Part shown: positions 51,443 through 61,596 of the stretch, in pieces
How positions within the stretch are numbered: position 1 is the stretch's first letter
How the letters are laid out: the number at the start of each line of letters is the position of its first letter
Assembly: GCF_036226605.1 (NCBI RefSeq)
Contig: NZ_CP109000.1
Location: forward strand, 7,312,501-7,376,500
DNA from: Streptomyces sp. NBC_00704
GTDB taxonomy: Bacteria; Actinomycetota; Actinomycetes; Streptomycetales; Streptomycetaceae
Length of the DNA: 64,000 nt
Reading direction: 5' to 3'
Notes under the pieces: generated by a model
What the model was told of the DNA's origin: nothing
Seen by the model: the letters and a program-made list of their open reading frames with translations, nothing else
Databases searched by the model: none
Position numbers and translations under genes: made by a program

Positions 51443-52498
51443 GTGGACATGGCTCGAAGAACACCGGCCGACGTGCCGAGACGCGCCCGGGCCACCGCCT
51501 CCATGGCCGACGTCGCCCGGCTCGCCGGCGTGTCGTCGCAGACCGTCTCGCGCGTGTCCAACGGTTACGCCGGCGTGAACGAGGAGACCCGGCAGCAGGT
51601 CCTCGCCGCCATGGCCGAACTCGGCTACCGGCCCAACAGCGCCGCCCGCGCCCTCAAGCGCGGCGAGTTCCGTACCATCGGCGTCATCACGTTCACGCTC
51701 TCCACCACCGGCAACGTGCGCACGCTGGAGGCGATCGCCACCTCGGCGGCCGAGGAGGGCTACGCGGTCACGCTGCTCCCGGTCGCCGTGCCCACCACCG
51801 ACGAGGTGCGCGGCGCGTTCTCCCGGCTCGAGGAACTGGCCGTCGACGCGGTCGTCGTGATCATGGAAGTGCACCTGCTGGACGCGGCGACCGTCAAACT
51901 GCCGCCGCACGTGCAGGTGGTGGTGGTCGACTCCGACGCCGGCGACCACTACACCGTCGTCGACACCGACCAGGCGGGCGGCACCCGCACCGCCGTCCAG
52001 CATCTCCTCGACCTCGGACACGAGACCGTGTGGCATCTCGGCGGACCCGAGGGCTCCTTCGCCGCCCAGCGCCGCGCGGACGCCTGGCGCGCCGCCCTCA
52101 CCGAGGCGGGCCGCACACCCCCGCCGCTGGTCCGGGGCGACTGGTCGGCGGAGTCCGGCTACCGGGCCGGCCTCGAACTCGCGGCCCGCGAGGAGTGCAC
52201 CGCCGTCTTCGCCGCCAACGACCAGATGGCCCTCGGCCTGCTGCGCGCCCTGCACGAACGCGGCCGCCGGGTGCCCGAGGACGTCAGCGTCATCGGCTTC
52301 GACGACATCCCCGAGTCGAGCTCCTTCCTGCCGCCGCTCACCACTCTGCACCAGGACTTCGCCCAGGTCGGCCGCCTGTGCGTGCAGGCCGTGCTGCGCA
52401 AGATGCGCCCGGACGGCTCCGAGCGCGGCAGCACGACGCTGGTGCCGACGCGGCTGGTCCTGCGCGACAGCACGGCCCCGCCGCCGGCCGGACGATAG
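51443..52498 (+). CDS. LacI-family regulator of the galactan operon
   Basis: This protein has 351 residues from GTG 51443 (GAGAGG 12 bases upstream); ATG at 51449 is the alternative. The N-terminal helix-turn-helix and hinge helix are MADVARLAGVSSQTVSRVSN followed by RQQVLAAMAELGYRPNSAAR. The rest is a periplasmic-binding-like effector domain with VWHLGGPEGSFAAQRRADAW, AVFAANDQMALGLLRAL and VIGFDDIPESSSFLPPLTT. It is divergent from the transporter genes and should repress them through the two palindromes until a galactan-derived sugar binds. Confidence 0.95.
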   Translation: MDMARRTPADVPRRARATASMADVARLAGVSSQTVSRVSNGYAGVNEETRQQVLAAMAELGYRPNSAARALKRGEFRTIGVITFTLSTTGNVRTLEAIATSAAEEGYAVTLLPVAVPTTDEVRGAFSRLEELAVDAVVVIMEVHLLDAATVKLPPHVQVVVVDSDAGDHYTVVDTDQAGGTRTAVQHLLDLGHETVWHLGGPEGSFAAQRRADAWRAALTEAGRTPPPLVRGDWSAESGYRAGLELAAREECTAVFAANDQMALGLLRALHERGRRVPEDVSVIGFDDIPESSSFLPPLTTLHQDFAQVGRLCVQAVLRKMRPDGSERGSTTLVPTRLVLRDSTAPPPAGR

Positions 52499-52696
52499 CC
52501 GTTGCACGACGCCTGCGGGGCGCTGGCTGACGCCTGACGCCTGACGTCTGCGCCCGACGCCTGTGACTGACGGCTGCTCCGGCCGACGGCTGCGGGTGGA
52601 GTGCGCCGCGCCGTGCGCGACGGCGTGGGGTGGCGCGCACGGGGCTCGTGGGGGTGACCCGGCCGGCCGGTCAGGTGGGGCAGCGTGGTGGGTGGG
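52499..52696. other. Intergenic region with short GACGCCT/GACGGCTG repeats
   Basis: Between the converging LacI and acyltransferase genes, 52507-52590 contains several copies of GACGCCTG and GACGGCTG in direct orientation. No clear hairpin terminator or gene. Confidence 0.4.
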
Positions 52697-53350
52697 TCAG
52701 CTCGGGTGCTCGCCGACGGCGCGGGCCGCGGTCCGCCAGGCCGTGGTGACCGCGAGCCGGGCGGCCGTCGTGCCGCGCTCCGTCTCCGCGGGCAGGCGCA
52801 GCGGCGCGCCCAGGTGGACGTGGCAGCGGGGGCGCCGTACGGGCGCGGTGAGCGTGCCGGCCAGCTGTTTGGCGGCGGACCCCGAGGCGATCCGGCGGGC
52901 GCCCGCATGGCCCACCGGCACGACCAGGGATCCGGTGGCCTGCGCCAGCCGGGCCAGTCCCGTGCGGAAGGGCTCGGGCGCCGAGATCCCCGCGTCCTTG
53001 CGGCGCGGCAGCCCGCCCTCGCCGTAGAGCAGCACATGCCGGCCCCCGGCCAGCGCCTCGGCGGCGGCGTCGAGAGCGAGCGCCGCGCGCGCCGAGCGGC
53101 GGTGGACGGGGATGTGTCCCTCGCGCGTCAGCGCCCTGCCGAGCAGGGGGACGCGCCACAGCCCGGCGGTCGCCATGACCACCGGCTCCAGCTCGAACCG
53201 CCGCAGGGCGGTCATGACCACGGCGGGGTCGGCCATCGAGTCGTGGTTGGCCACGAATATGGTCCCCGCGGGCAGGCGCAGCTTGATCTCGCTGGTGACG
53301 GTGAGCCGCCCGAAGAGCGGCGTCAGGGCGTAGACGGCACGGCTGAACAC
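52697..53350 (-). CDS. 1-acylglycerol-3-phosphate acyltransferase-like protein (PlsC family)
   Basis: This protein has 217 residues from GTG 53350, chosen because GGAGG lies 7 bases before it; an upstream GTG at 53407 has no ribosome site. Motif I is ANHDSMAD (about 34-41, catalytic His-X4-Asp), and motif III-like LLYGEGGLPRRKDAG and VVPVGHAGARRI follow. Such enzymes move a fatty acyl chain from a carrier onto lysophospholipid at the membrane. The GEGG replaces the commoner EGTRS. Precise acceptor unknown. Confidence 0.85.
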   Translation of the reverse strand: MFSRAVYALTPLFGRLTVTSEIKLRLPAGTIFVANHDSMADPAVVMTALRRFELEPVVMATAGLWRVPLLGRALTREGHIPVHRRSARAALALDAAAEALAGGRHVLLYGEGGLPRRKDAGISAPEPFRTGLARLAQATGSLVVPVGHAGARRIASGSAAKQLAGTLTAPVRRPRCHVHLGAPLRLPAETERGTTAARLAVTTAWRTAARAVGEHPS

Positions 53351-53410
53351 GAGAGGCCTCCGGGCTGGGCGGTCGGGGTCCCAGTCTCCCGGTGGCGCGG
53401 CGACCACGCC

Positions 53411-53426
53411 TGAGTACGGCTACTCA
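53411..53426. promoter_or_regulatory. TGAGTA-N4-TACTCA inverted repeat
   Basis: TGAGTACGGCTACTCA is a perfect 6-bp inverted repeat with a 4-base centre, 61 bases upstream of the acyltransferase start and in its promoter region. It looks like a repressor operator. Confidence 0.55.
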
Positions 53427-53434
53427 GATGCGGG

Positions 53435-53479
53435 CCGCTCGTCGAACACCGGTGAAACGGGCCGGTGTTCGACGAGCGG
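53435..53479. repeat. 18-bp perfect inverted repeat between divergent genes
   Basis: The arm at 53435-53452 is an exact complement of 53462-53479 with a 9-base spacer. It lies upstream of both flanking genes (acyltransferase leftward, small membrane protein rightward), so it is not in a normal terminator position. It may form a leader hairpin in the rightward transcript or be a large regulatory dyad. The rest of 53351-53747 holds no gene. Confidence 0.7.
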
Positions 53480-53747
53480 TCGGGGGCATGCGGAGAACAG
53501 CCGCATCGAACGGTCACACCGAAGGGGCGGCGACACCGAAGCCGCACCGGATCCCGACACCGCACACCGAAGCACCACATGCGGACGGACGTCACACGCA
53601 CCGCCGCGAGGCGCCGGAACGACTCGGCGGGACCGACCCCGCGGGGGACCGGCCCGCCGGACGGCCCGCCGTGACGCCGCCGTGAACGACCACCAGCCAC
53701 CGGAACCACACGTCCAGCGAAGTCCCCTCCCCGAAAGGACGGACCCC

Positions 53748-53924
53748 GTGCTCGCCATCGTCTCGGCAGTGCTGTTCTTCATCGCGTTCCTGATCAACGC
53801 GGCGGACATCTCCACCAACGACACCTTCACCTCGACGAACTTCATGCTCATCGGGCTGACCCTGCTCGCGCTCCACGTCGGGGGCATCGGCAGCGGCTGG
53901 GCCGCCCGCGGCCGCCGGCGCTGA
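53748..53924 (+). CDS. Small two-helix membrane protein (58 residues)
   Basis: GTG at 53748 has GAAAGGAC upstream. The 58-residue protein is two hydrophobic helices (about 1-20, AIVSAVLFFIAFLI; about 29-48, FMLIGLTLLALHVGGIG) joined by a polar NAADISTNDTFTST loop, with a basic end GWAARGRRR. Function unknown; similar proteins of this length are common in Streptomyces. It stands 134 bases before pgm and might share its transcript. Confidence 0.7.
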   Translation: MLAIVSAVLFFIAFLINAADISTNDTFTSTNFMLIGLTLLALHVGGIGSGWAARGRRR

Positions 53925-54058
53925 CCGCGCACGGGCCGGACCAGCCGGACCGGAGGGAATCCGGAGACGGCCGGCCGGCCCGTGGTCGCGTGCGGGTGCC
54001 TCCACGGGGAAAGATGGGACCGCAAGCCATTGGTCAACCGATGTGGAGGAGCGGGCAC

Positions 54059-55699
<1,641 letters not shown>

Positions 55700-55723
55700 G
55701 CCCGGCGCGGCGCCAGGGGCCCC

Positions 55724-55791
55724 GGGGCCGCGGCACGCGGATCTCCGGGGCCGCGGCCTGCGCATTCCGGGGCTGCGACATGCGCATTTCC
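55724..55791. repeat. Three 22-23-bp tandem repeats after pgm
   Basis: GGGGCCGCGGCACGCGGATC-type units start at 55724, 55747 and 55769 (23, 22, 23 bases), each ending in ATCTCC, ATTCC or ATTTCC. They lie in the pgm 3-prime region before the next promoter. Confidence 0.7.
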
Positions 55792-55958
55792 GGGGGGCCG
55801 CTGCGGGGCACGCAGGGCCGGCCGGGGCGGGGCCGCGGGCGGACGAGGTATGGACCGCTATCATCCTATAAAGGTAAAATGTGGGTTTTGTCCGCTCGAA
55901 TCAACAGGGCGTTCTCACCTCCCCCCGCCGATGAGCTGCCGTTCCGCCGGAGTGATCG
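55792..55958 (+). promoter_or_regulatory. AT-rich promoter zone of the SpoIIE/MASE1 pair
   Basis: Bases 55858-55892 (CTATCATCCTATAAAGGTAA then AATGTGGGTTTTG) are sharply AT-rich for this DNA and sit about 70-100 bases before the SpoIIE gene. They contain TATAAA and TAAAAT, either of which could be the -10. Exact boxes not assigned. Confidence 0.5.
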
Positions 55959-56807
55959 ATGTCCCGCAAGCGCCCCACGGACGACGGCGACGAGCTGCTG
56001 GCCAGACTCGGCTCGCTGACCGCCCAGGCGCGCGAACGCGCGGAACTGCAACGCTCCCGCGTCGAGCTGGCCCTGGCCCTGCAACGCGGCATGCTGCCCC
56101 GCGACCTGCCGGCGGCGCCGGGATTCCGGCTCGCGGTCAAGTACGCGCCCGCCTGCCACGGCCTCAACGTGGGCGGCGACTGGTACGACGTCTTCGCCAT
56201 GCCGGACGGGCGCATCGGCCTGTCGATCGGCGACGTCCAGGGCCACAACATAGAGGCGACCGCGTTCATGGGACAGGTCCGGGTCGGCCTGCGCGCCCTG
56301 GCCTCCGTCACCGGCGAGCCCGGCGAGCTCCTCGCCCGGACCAACGAACTCCTCCTCTCCCTCGGCGGCGACCTCTTCGCCACCTGCGTCTTCATGCGCC
56401 TCGACCCCGCCACCGGCGTCCTGGAGAGCGCGCGCGCCGGGCACATCCCGTGCGTGTGGGCCACCGCCGACGGCAAGTCCGGCGTCGCCGAGGACGAGGG
56501 CGGGCCGCCGCTCGGCGTCCAGGACGGCATGGAGTACCCCGTGACCCGCTACCGGCTCACCAAGGGCGGGGTCTTCGTGCTGCTCACCGACGGGGTGGTG
56601 GAAGGGCCGACGCTCAGCGTCGAGGAGGGCCTGGACCAGGTCGTGCGGCTCGCGGGCATCGCCGCCGTCGCCGGCATGACGGCGGACTCGCTCGCCGCCG
56701 CGGTCATCAGGCGTGCCGAGCTGATCGGCCACGAGGACGACGCGGCCGTCCTCGTCGTGCGCCACGACGGACTGGCCGGACCGCGACGTCCCCGGATTCA
56801 GCCATAG
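55959..56807 (+). CDS. SpoIIE/PP2C serine phosphatase
   Basis: This 282-residue protein has a short helical N-terminus (about 10-45, likely coiled coil) and one PP2C/SpoIIE domain (about 45-270). Metal-binding motifs are NVGGDWYDVFAMPDG, SIGDVQGHNIEATAFMGQ, SARAGHIPCVWATADG, LLTDGVVEGP and EDDAAVLVV. There is no sensor domain of its own. The MASE1 membrane protein starts 50 bases downstream in the same direction, so the pair may act as a split membrane sensor and phosphatase. The target would be a STAS anti-anti-sigma protein. Confidence 0.88.
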   Translation: MSRKRPTDDGDELLARLGSLTAQARERAELQRSRVELALALQRGMLPRDLPAAPGFRLAVKYAPACHGLNVGGDWYDVFAMPDGRIGLSIGDVQGHNIEATAFMGQVRVGLRALASVTGEPGELLARTNELLLSLGGDLFATCVFMRLDPATGVLESARAGHIPCVWATADGKSGVAEDEGGPPLGVQDGMEYPVTRYRLTKGGVFVLLTDGVVEGPTLSVEEGLDQVVRLAGIAAVAGMTADSLAAAVIRRAELIGHEDDAAVLVVRHDGLAGPRRPRIQP

Positions 56808-56857
56808 GGCCGGTCGCCGCGCCCCCCGCCTCGCCGTGAGCGCTCCACCGGTGTCTG

Positions 56858-57961
56858 ATGACAGCTGTGGTGGGTACCCCCGAGCTGCGCCGGACAGCCG
56901 TCTTCGTCATCCAGACGCTGGCGGTCGCCCTCTGCTACTACGCGGCGGGGCTGCTCGGCCTGACGCGGGAGTTGGTCGTCGAAGGCGCGGTGTTCACCCC
57001 CATCTGGCCGCCCACGGGCGTGGCGGTCGCCTGCCTGCTGATCCTCGGGATCCGCTCCTGGGCCGGCATCGCGCTCGGGGCCCTCCTCGTCATCATGTCG
57101 CTGACGTCCCTGCGCCCCGCCGTCGTCGGCAACCTGGTCGGCAACACCGCCGCCCCCGTCTGCGCGTACCTCATGCTCCGCAGGGTCGGTTTCCGCACCG
57201 ACCTGGCCCGGTTACGGGACGGCCTCGCCCTGGTCTTCCTGGGGGCCCTCACCGCCATGCTCATCAGCGCGACCGTCGGCGTGGGAGTCCTGCTCCTCAC
57301 CGACAAGATCGACGCGCACAGCTTCTGGGCCGTCTGGCTGGCCTGGTGGGTCGGCGACGCCATGGGCGTGCTCATCGTCACGCCCGTCCTGCTGGTGCTC
57401 CACACGCTCCGACGGCCCCTGCACCTCACCCGCTGGAAGGAGGCCACGGGACTGGCGCTCATCGCCTGCGCCGTCGTCCCGGCGGCCACGCACAGCCACG
57501 TCAGCCTGCTCTTCCTCGTCTATCCGCTGCTGATCTGGGCCGCCCTGCGGTTCCAGCTCGGCGGGAGCATGGTGTGCGCCCTGTTCACCTCCGTCCTCGC
57601 CACGATCGCGGCCACCGACCGGGCAGGACCCTTCGGACGCCTGACCCGCATCGAGGTGATGATCAAGCTACAGGCGTTCAACGGGACGATGGCCCTCACC
57701 GCGCTCCTGCTCTCCGCGGTGATCGCGGAGCAGCGCAACACCCGGCGCTCCGTGGAACAGGCCTGCCAGGAACTGGTCGAGGTGCTGGAACACCTCACCG
57801 CGGGCGACGCGCCACCCGGCCGGCCCCTCAAGGACAGCGGGTCCGGGGATGCCGAGGGCGGGGAGCCCGGGGGCGGGAGTCCCGGGGGCGGCGGTTCCGA
57901 GGGCGGCGGTGCCGAGGGGAGGGGAGACAGCGAAGGCAGGGGCAGGGGCGGGGAACCCTGA
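56858..57961 (+). CDS. MASE1-domain membrane protein
   Basis: This 367-residue protein is mostly a MASE1 sensor domain (about 15-300) of eight to ten helices, with the hallmark FTPIWPPTGVAVACLLILG and WAVWLAWWVGDAMGVLIVTP. MASE1 normally sits at the N-terminus of kinases or cyclic-di-GMP enzymes. Here no output domain follows, only a short helix (EQRNTRRSVEQACQELVEVL) and a Gly/Glu/Ser-rich tail. The output is probably the SpoIIE phosphatase encoded just upstream. Start has no strong ribosome site. Confidence 0.85.
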   Translation: MTAVVGTPELRRTAVFVIQTLAVALCYYAAGLLGLTRELVVEGAVFTPIWPPTGVAVACLLILGIRSWAGIALGALLVIMSLTSLRPAVVGNLVGNTAAPVCAYLMLRRVGFRTDLARLRDGLALVFLGALTAMLISATVGVGVLLLTDKIDAHSFWAVWLAWWVGDAMGVLIVTPVLLVLHTLRRPLHLTRWKEATGLALIACAVVPAATHSHVSLLFLVYPLLIWAALRFQLGGSMVCALFTSVLATIAATDRAGPFGRLTRIEVMIKLQAFNGTMALTALLLSAVIAEQRNTRRSVEQACQELVEVLEHLTAGDAPPGRPLKDSGSGDAEGGEPGGGSPGGGGSEGGGAEGRGDSEGRGRGGEP

Positions 57962-58124
57962 GCGGGCCGTCGCCGGTGACTTCCTTCCTCCGCGTGGGGC
58001 CCGAAGCGCTTCCGCCCGCGCAGCCCGATCGCCCGCGCCGCCCGATTGTCAGTGCCTGCGCCTACGGTTTCGTCAGTGGGATCCGCCGGAACGGCCGCGG
58101 GTCCACCCTGGGGAGGGGTGTGTC

Positions 58125-59576
58125 ATGTCTACGGGGTCCAGCAGTGCGTCGACGACCTATCTGGAGCTGTCGCAGGACGACGGCAGCGCGCACAAGTTCT
58201 ACGAAGTGGCCGTCGACGGCACGGTGGTGACGGTCCGCTACGGGCGGATCGGCGCCTCGGGCCAGGTGCAGTCGACCACGTTCCCCACCGCCGACAAGGC
58301 ACGGGCCGCCGCCGCGAAGAAGGTCGGCGAGAAGGTCCGCAAGGGATACGCCCCGGCCGTCGCGGGACAGCGCGCCGCCCGGCCGGTGACCCGCCGTCAG
58401 GTCGCGTCGGCCCCGTCGACGGCGCGCGCCGTGGCGCCGGTGCTGTGGCGGTTCCGCACCGGCTCCTCGGCGTTCGGCATCCATGTCGACGACGACCGCT
58501 GCTGGGTCGGCAACCAGTCCGGCGACGTCTACACGCTGGACCGCGACGGCGGCGTCCTGGCCCGTTTCACCCTGCCGGACGGCGTCAAGTGCCTGGTCGC
58601 CGACGACTTCTGGATCTACGCGGGCTGTGACGACGGCAAGGTCTACGACCTGTCCTCGAAACTGCCGTTCGCCGCGTACGACATCACGGCCGACGTGGAC
58701 ATCTTCTGGCTGGACATCCACGAGGGCGTCCTCAACGTCTCCGACCGGGGCGGCCGGCTCACCGTCATCGACCACGAGGACGAGCACCAGTGGGCCCGGC
58801 GCAGTCAGGGCGAGCACGCCTGGATGGTGCGCGCCGACGACCGGGCCGTCTACCACGGTCACCACCGGGGCGTCACGGCCTACGCGCCCGACGGTGGCGG
58901 CGAGCTCTGGCACACCCCGACCCGGGGCGGCGTCCTGTTCGGCTGGCAGGAGGCGGACGCGGTGTACGCGGGAACGGCGCACCGGGTCGTGCAGCGGCTG
59001 TCCAAGGCCACCGGGGCGGTGGAGGCCACGTACGGCTGCGACAGCGCCGTGTACTCGTGCGCCACCTCGCCGAGCGGGCGGTTCGTGTTCGCGGGCGACG
59101 CGTCGTCGTCCGTCTACTGCTTCGACCGGGACGGCACGCGTCTGTGGAAGCTCGGCACCGGCGGCGGATCCGCCCTGTCGATGCAGTACCGCGACGAACG
59201 GCTGTACCTGGTCACCACGGACGGCTCACTGGTGTGCGTGGACGCGAGCGACGCGGCGGTCGAGGCCGCCCAGCAGGGCACGGTTCCGGTGGTGCGGGAC
59301 GTCAAGCTCGCCGCCGCCCTGCCGACCTACGCCCCCGCCACGGCGACGAGCGTGGCCACGGTGGCGCAGGCACCGGCCGGCGCCATCGTCGTCGAGTGCG
59401 TGCAGCGGGCCGGCCGGGTGCGGGTGCACGTGGTCTCCGACGGCTACGACGCGTCGTGGAACGTCCAGTTCCCGCGCGAGATACGGGAGCCCGGGGCGCG
59501 TTACGTCGTCGACGCCCTGCACCCGGCGGCCGGCGGTTTCTACCGGGTCCGCGGCGACATCCGGCGCCTCCTGTGA
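58125..59576 (+). CDS. WGR domain fused to a beta-propeller
   Basis: This protein has 483 residues; ATG 58125 with GGGAGGGG upstream. Residues 8-82 are a WGR domain (TYLELSQDDGSAHKFYEVAV, VRYGRIGASGQVQS, AARKKV-type end), which in PARPs binds DNA breaks and in bacterial MolR-like proteins has no proven ligand. About 105-415 is a PQQ/WD40-like propeller with repeated strands such as DDRCWVGNQSGDVYTLDRDG, FVFAGDASSSVYCFDRDGTR and LVTTDGSLVCVDASD. The last 60 residues form another beta unit. No signal peptide. Function unknown; neighbours give no clue. Confidence 0.82.
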   Translation: MSTGSSSASTTYLELSQDDGSAHKFYEVAVDGTVVTVRYGRIGASGQVQSTTFPTADKARAAAAKKVGEKVRKGYAPAVAGQRAARPVTRRQVASAPSTARAVAPVLWRFRTGSSAFGIHVDDDRCWVGNQSGDVYTLDRDGGVLARFTLPDGVKCLVADDFWIYAGCDDGKVYDLSSKLPFAAYDITADVDIFWLDIHEGVLNVSDRGGRLTVIDHEDEHQWARRSQGEHAWMVRADDRAVYHGHHRGVTAYAPDGGGELWHTPTRGGVLFGWQEADAVYAGTAHRVVQRLSKATGAVEATYGCDSAVYSCATSPSGRFVFAGDASSSVYCFDRDGTRLWKLGTGGGSALSMQYRDERLYLVTTDGSLVCVDASDAAVEAAQQGTVPVVRDVKLAAALPTYAPATATSVATVAQAPAGAIVVECVQRAGRVRVHVVSDGYDASWNVQFPREIREPGARYVVDALHPAAGGFYRVRGDIRRLL

Positions 59577-59720
59577 CGACAGCCTGCGTCGTTCCGTGCA
59601 GCAGCCCGGCGCGCCCGCCGTACTCGCCGTCCGAGCCGTCCGGCGCCCGTGCCGCCGCACAGGCCCTCGCGGGCCGGCGCGGCGGCGGGCCGGGTCAGGA
59701 GCGGCCCGGACGGCCCGGTG

Positions 59721-60527
59721 TCACGGCTTGCGGCCCACGCCGCCGTGCTCGCCGATCATGTCCGGGGCCGGGGAACCGGCCTCGGGACGCCACAGCGGCA
59801 CCGAGACGACGCCCGGCTCCAGCAGTTCGAGCCCGTCGAAGTACGCCGTGATCTCCTCGATGGAGCGCAGGTTGTACGGGACGGCGCCGCTCTCGTTGTA
59901 GGCGTCCTGGGCCTGCTCGAAGACCGGGTCGACGCCTCGTGAGCCGTCGTTGACGGCCAGGTAGCTCCCGGACGGCAGTGCGGCCATCAGATCGGTGACG
60001 ATGGCGCGGGCCGTCGCGTGATCGGCGACGTGGCCGAGGATGTTGCTGAGGATGAGCGCGGTGGGGCGGCCGAGGTCCAGCGTCTCGGCTGCCGCGGCCA
60101 GGATGCGCTTGGGGTCCAGGACGTCGGCGTCGACGTACGCGGTCGCGCCCTCGGGGGTCGAGGTGAGCAGGGCGCGCGCATGGGCCAGGACCAGGGGGTC
60201 GTTGTCGACGTAGACGATCCGCGACTCGGGGGCGAGCCGCTGGGCGACCTCGTGGGTGTTCTCGGCGGTCGGCAGACCGGTGCCGACGTCGAGGAACTGC
60301 CGGATGCCCGCCTCCGTCACCAGGTGTGTGATGGTCCGGCGCAGGAAGGCGCGGCTGCTGCGGGCGATGGTGACGATGCCGGGGAAGACGGCCGTGTACG
60401 CGTCGCCGGCCTGTTCGTCGACGGGGTAGTTGTCCTTGCCTCCCAACCAGTAGTTCCAGATGCGCGCCGAGTGCGGCACCGACGTGTCGATGGTGTGTGC
60501 CGCTGACGAGGTCTCAGGGTCGGTCAT
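59721..60527 (-). CDS. DUF574 (SAV_2177-like) SAM-dependent methyltransferase, copy 1
   Basis: This 268-residue protein has the DUF574 signature SVPHSARIWNYWLGGKDNYPVDEQAGD at its N-terminus (HSARIWNYWLGGKD). A SAM-binding part follows with FLDVGTGLPTAENTHEVAQ, RIVYVDNDPLVLAHARALL and ALILSNILGHV. This is a very large Streptomyces family whose substrates are unknown. GAAAGACGG precedes the ATG. A second member of exactly the same length is encoded at 61597-62403 in the same direction. Confidence 0.9.
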   Translation of the reverse strand: MTDPETSSAAHTIDTSVPHSARIWNYWLGGKDNYPVDEQAGDAYTAVFPGIVTIARSSRAFLRRTITHLVTEAGIRQFLDVGTGLPTAENTHEVAQRLAPESRIVYVDNDPLVLAHARALLTSTPEGATAYVDADVLDPKRILAAAAETLDLGRPTALILSNILGHVADHATARAIVTDLMAALPSGSYLAVNDGSRGVDPVFEQAQDAYNESGAVPYNLRSIEEITAYFDGLELLEPGVVSVPLWRPEAGSPAPDMIGEHGGVGRKP

Positions 60528-60658
60528 GGTCGTCGTCCGTCTTTCAGCCGAGTCGTGAGCAGTGCTGGCCACAACTTACGTCCCAACGACCGGTTTCCGT
60601 ACATCAGTTCACCTATCCGGTCGTCCGAACGTTCACTTCGCCGGAACGGCCCCCCTCG

Positions 60659-61237
60659 TCAGTGGCCGCCGGCGGGCGGCTCGCAGTCGGTGCCGTCGGG
60701 ATAGCCGCCGAAGGCGTCCACCCGCGTCTTCTCGCGGTCGATGCCGCCCTCCAGGCACAGGGGGCGGGCGACGACGAGGAAGCTCACCCCGGTCGGACCG
60801 CTCTGGGACGACTGCACGTCCCCGTCGGCGTACCCGAGGCCGGTGAGTGCGGCGCGGGTGCTCTGCGGGCTGAAGTCGCCGCGTCGGCGCAGCGGTTCGA
60901 GCGCCCGCTCGATCCGCCGGGCGGCCGCCAGCCCGTCGCAGCGGCTCCGGCCGTGGAGCTGGAGGGGAACCCTGAAGCCGTGGTTCTCGGCGTAGTGGTC
61001 GGTGGGCGGCGTGGCGGGCGTGGAGGGGGCCGCACTCGGGGTGGGGGCCGGCGCGGCGCTCTCGCCGGGGCACGCGAAGTCCACCGGCGCGCCCGGCGTC
61101 GCCACGGCGGCCCGCGACGGACCCCCGTCCCCTACTTCCTGCCCGGCCCGCTGGGTTCCGCACCCCGCCGCCAGCAGGGCCAGTGCCGCCAGCAGCGGCG
61201 CCGTGCGCAGGATCGTGAGGCGTTCGGTCTTCGTCAT
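60659..61237 (-). CDS. Lipoprotein, function unknown
   Basis: This 192-residue protein has GAGGATGGG before ATG 61237. The signal peptide ends in the lipobox ALALLAAGC (Cys about residue 26), followed by a Pro/Thr/Ala linker with FACPGESAA. The mature domain (about 75-192) has HYAENHGFRVPLQLHGRSRC and ALTGLGYADGDVQ, and four Cys in all that could form disulfides. It looks like a small surface-anchored domain common in Streptomyces, but I cannot name it. It lies between the two DUF574 genes. Confidence 0.75.
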   Translation of the reverse strand: MTKTERLTILRTAPLLAALALLAAGCGTQRAGQEVGDGGPSRAAVATPGAPVDFACPGESAAPAPTPSAAPSTPATPPTDHYAENHGFRVPLQLHGRSRCDGLAAARRIERALEPLRRRGDFSPQSTRAALTGLGYADGDVQSSQSGPTGVSFLVVARPLCLEGGIDREKTRVDAFGGYPDGTDCEPPAGGH

Positions 61238-61327
61238 GCGCCCATCCTCGCTCGTGTGTCCGAGCCGCGTCATGAGTCCTCGTACTCACGCGGACCGGCG
61301 GCACGGCCCGGCACGGCCCACGCTTCC

Positions 61328-61380
61328 GTGTGCCGTGCCGTGCCGTGCCGGGCCGTGCCGGGCCATGGCGTGCCGGGCAC
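61328..61380. repeat. CCGTG pentanucleotide microrepeat
   Basis: A run of tandem and near-tandem GCCGT / GCCGG pentamers (GTGCCGTGCCGTGCCGTGCC, then GGGCCGTGCCGGGCC) directly before the peptidase remnant. Confidence 0.75.
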
Positions 61381-61407
61381 GCGGCAGCGGCGCCGCAACG
61401 CTCCCGG

Positions 61408-61533
61408 CACCCCGCCCTCGCGGCGCTGCGCCGCCCCGACGTCTTCCACGCGGCCGTGGTCGGCGCGACGGTCACCGACCTGCGCCTGTACGACGCGCAC
61501 TACCAGGAGCGCTGCCTCGACCGCCCCGCGCCC
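61408..61533 (+). pseudogene. Remnant of an S9 (prolyl oligopeptidase-type) peptidase
   Basis: In one frame this stretch reads HPALAALRRPDVFHAAVVGA and TVTDLRLYDAHYQERCLDRP. This is the conserved segment just after the catalytic Ser of prolyl-oligopeptidase-family peptidases (typical text LRRPDVFHAAVAGAPVTDWRLYDTHYTERYLG). There is no start, no upstream GWSYGG serine motif and no downstream Asp/His region, so only about 42 codons survive. It lies in the 359-base gap between the lipoprotein and the second DUF574 gene. Confidence 0.75.
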
Positions 61534-61596
61534 GAGCGGGCAGCCGGGTCGTCCACGAGCGCGCCCCCGGGGCCCGGGGAGCCGCCGTGGGCCGGG

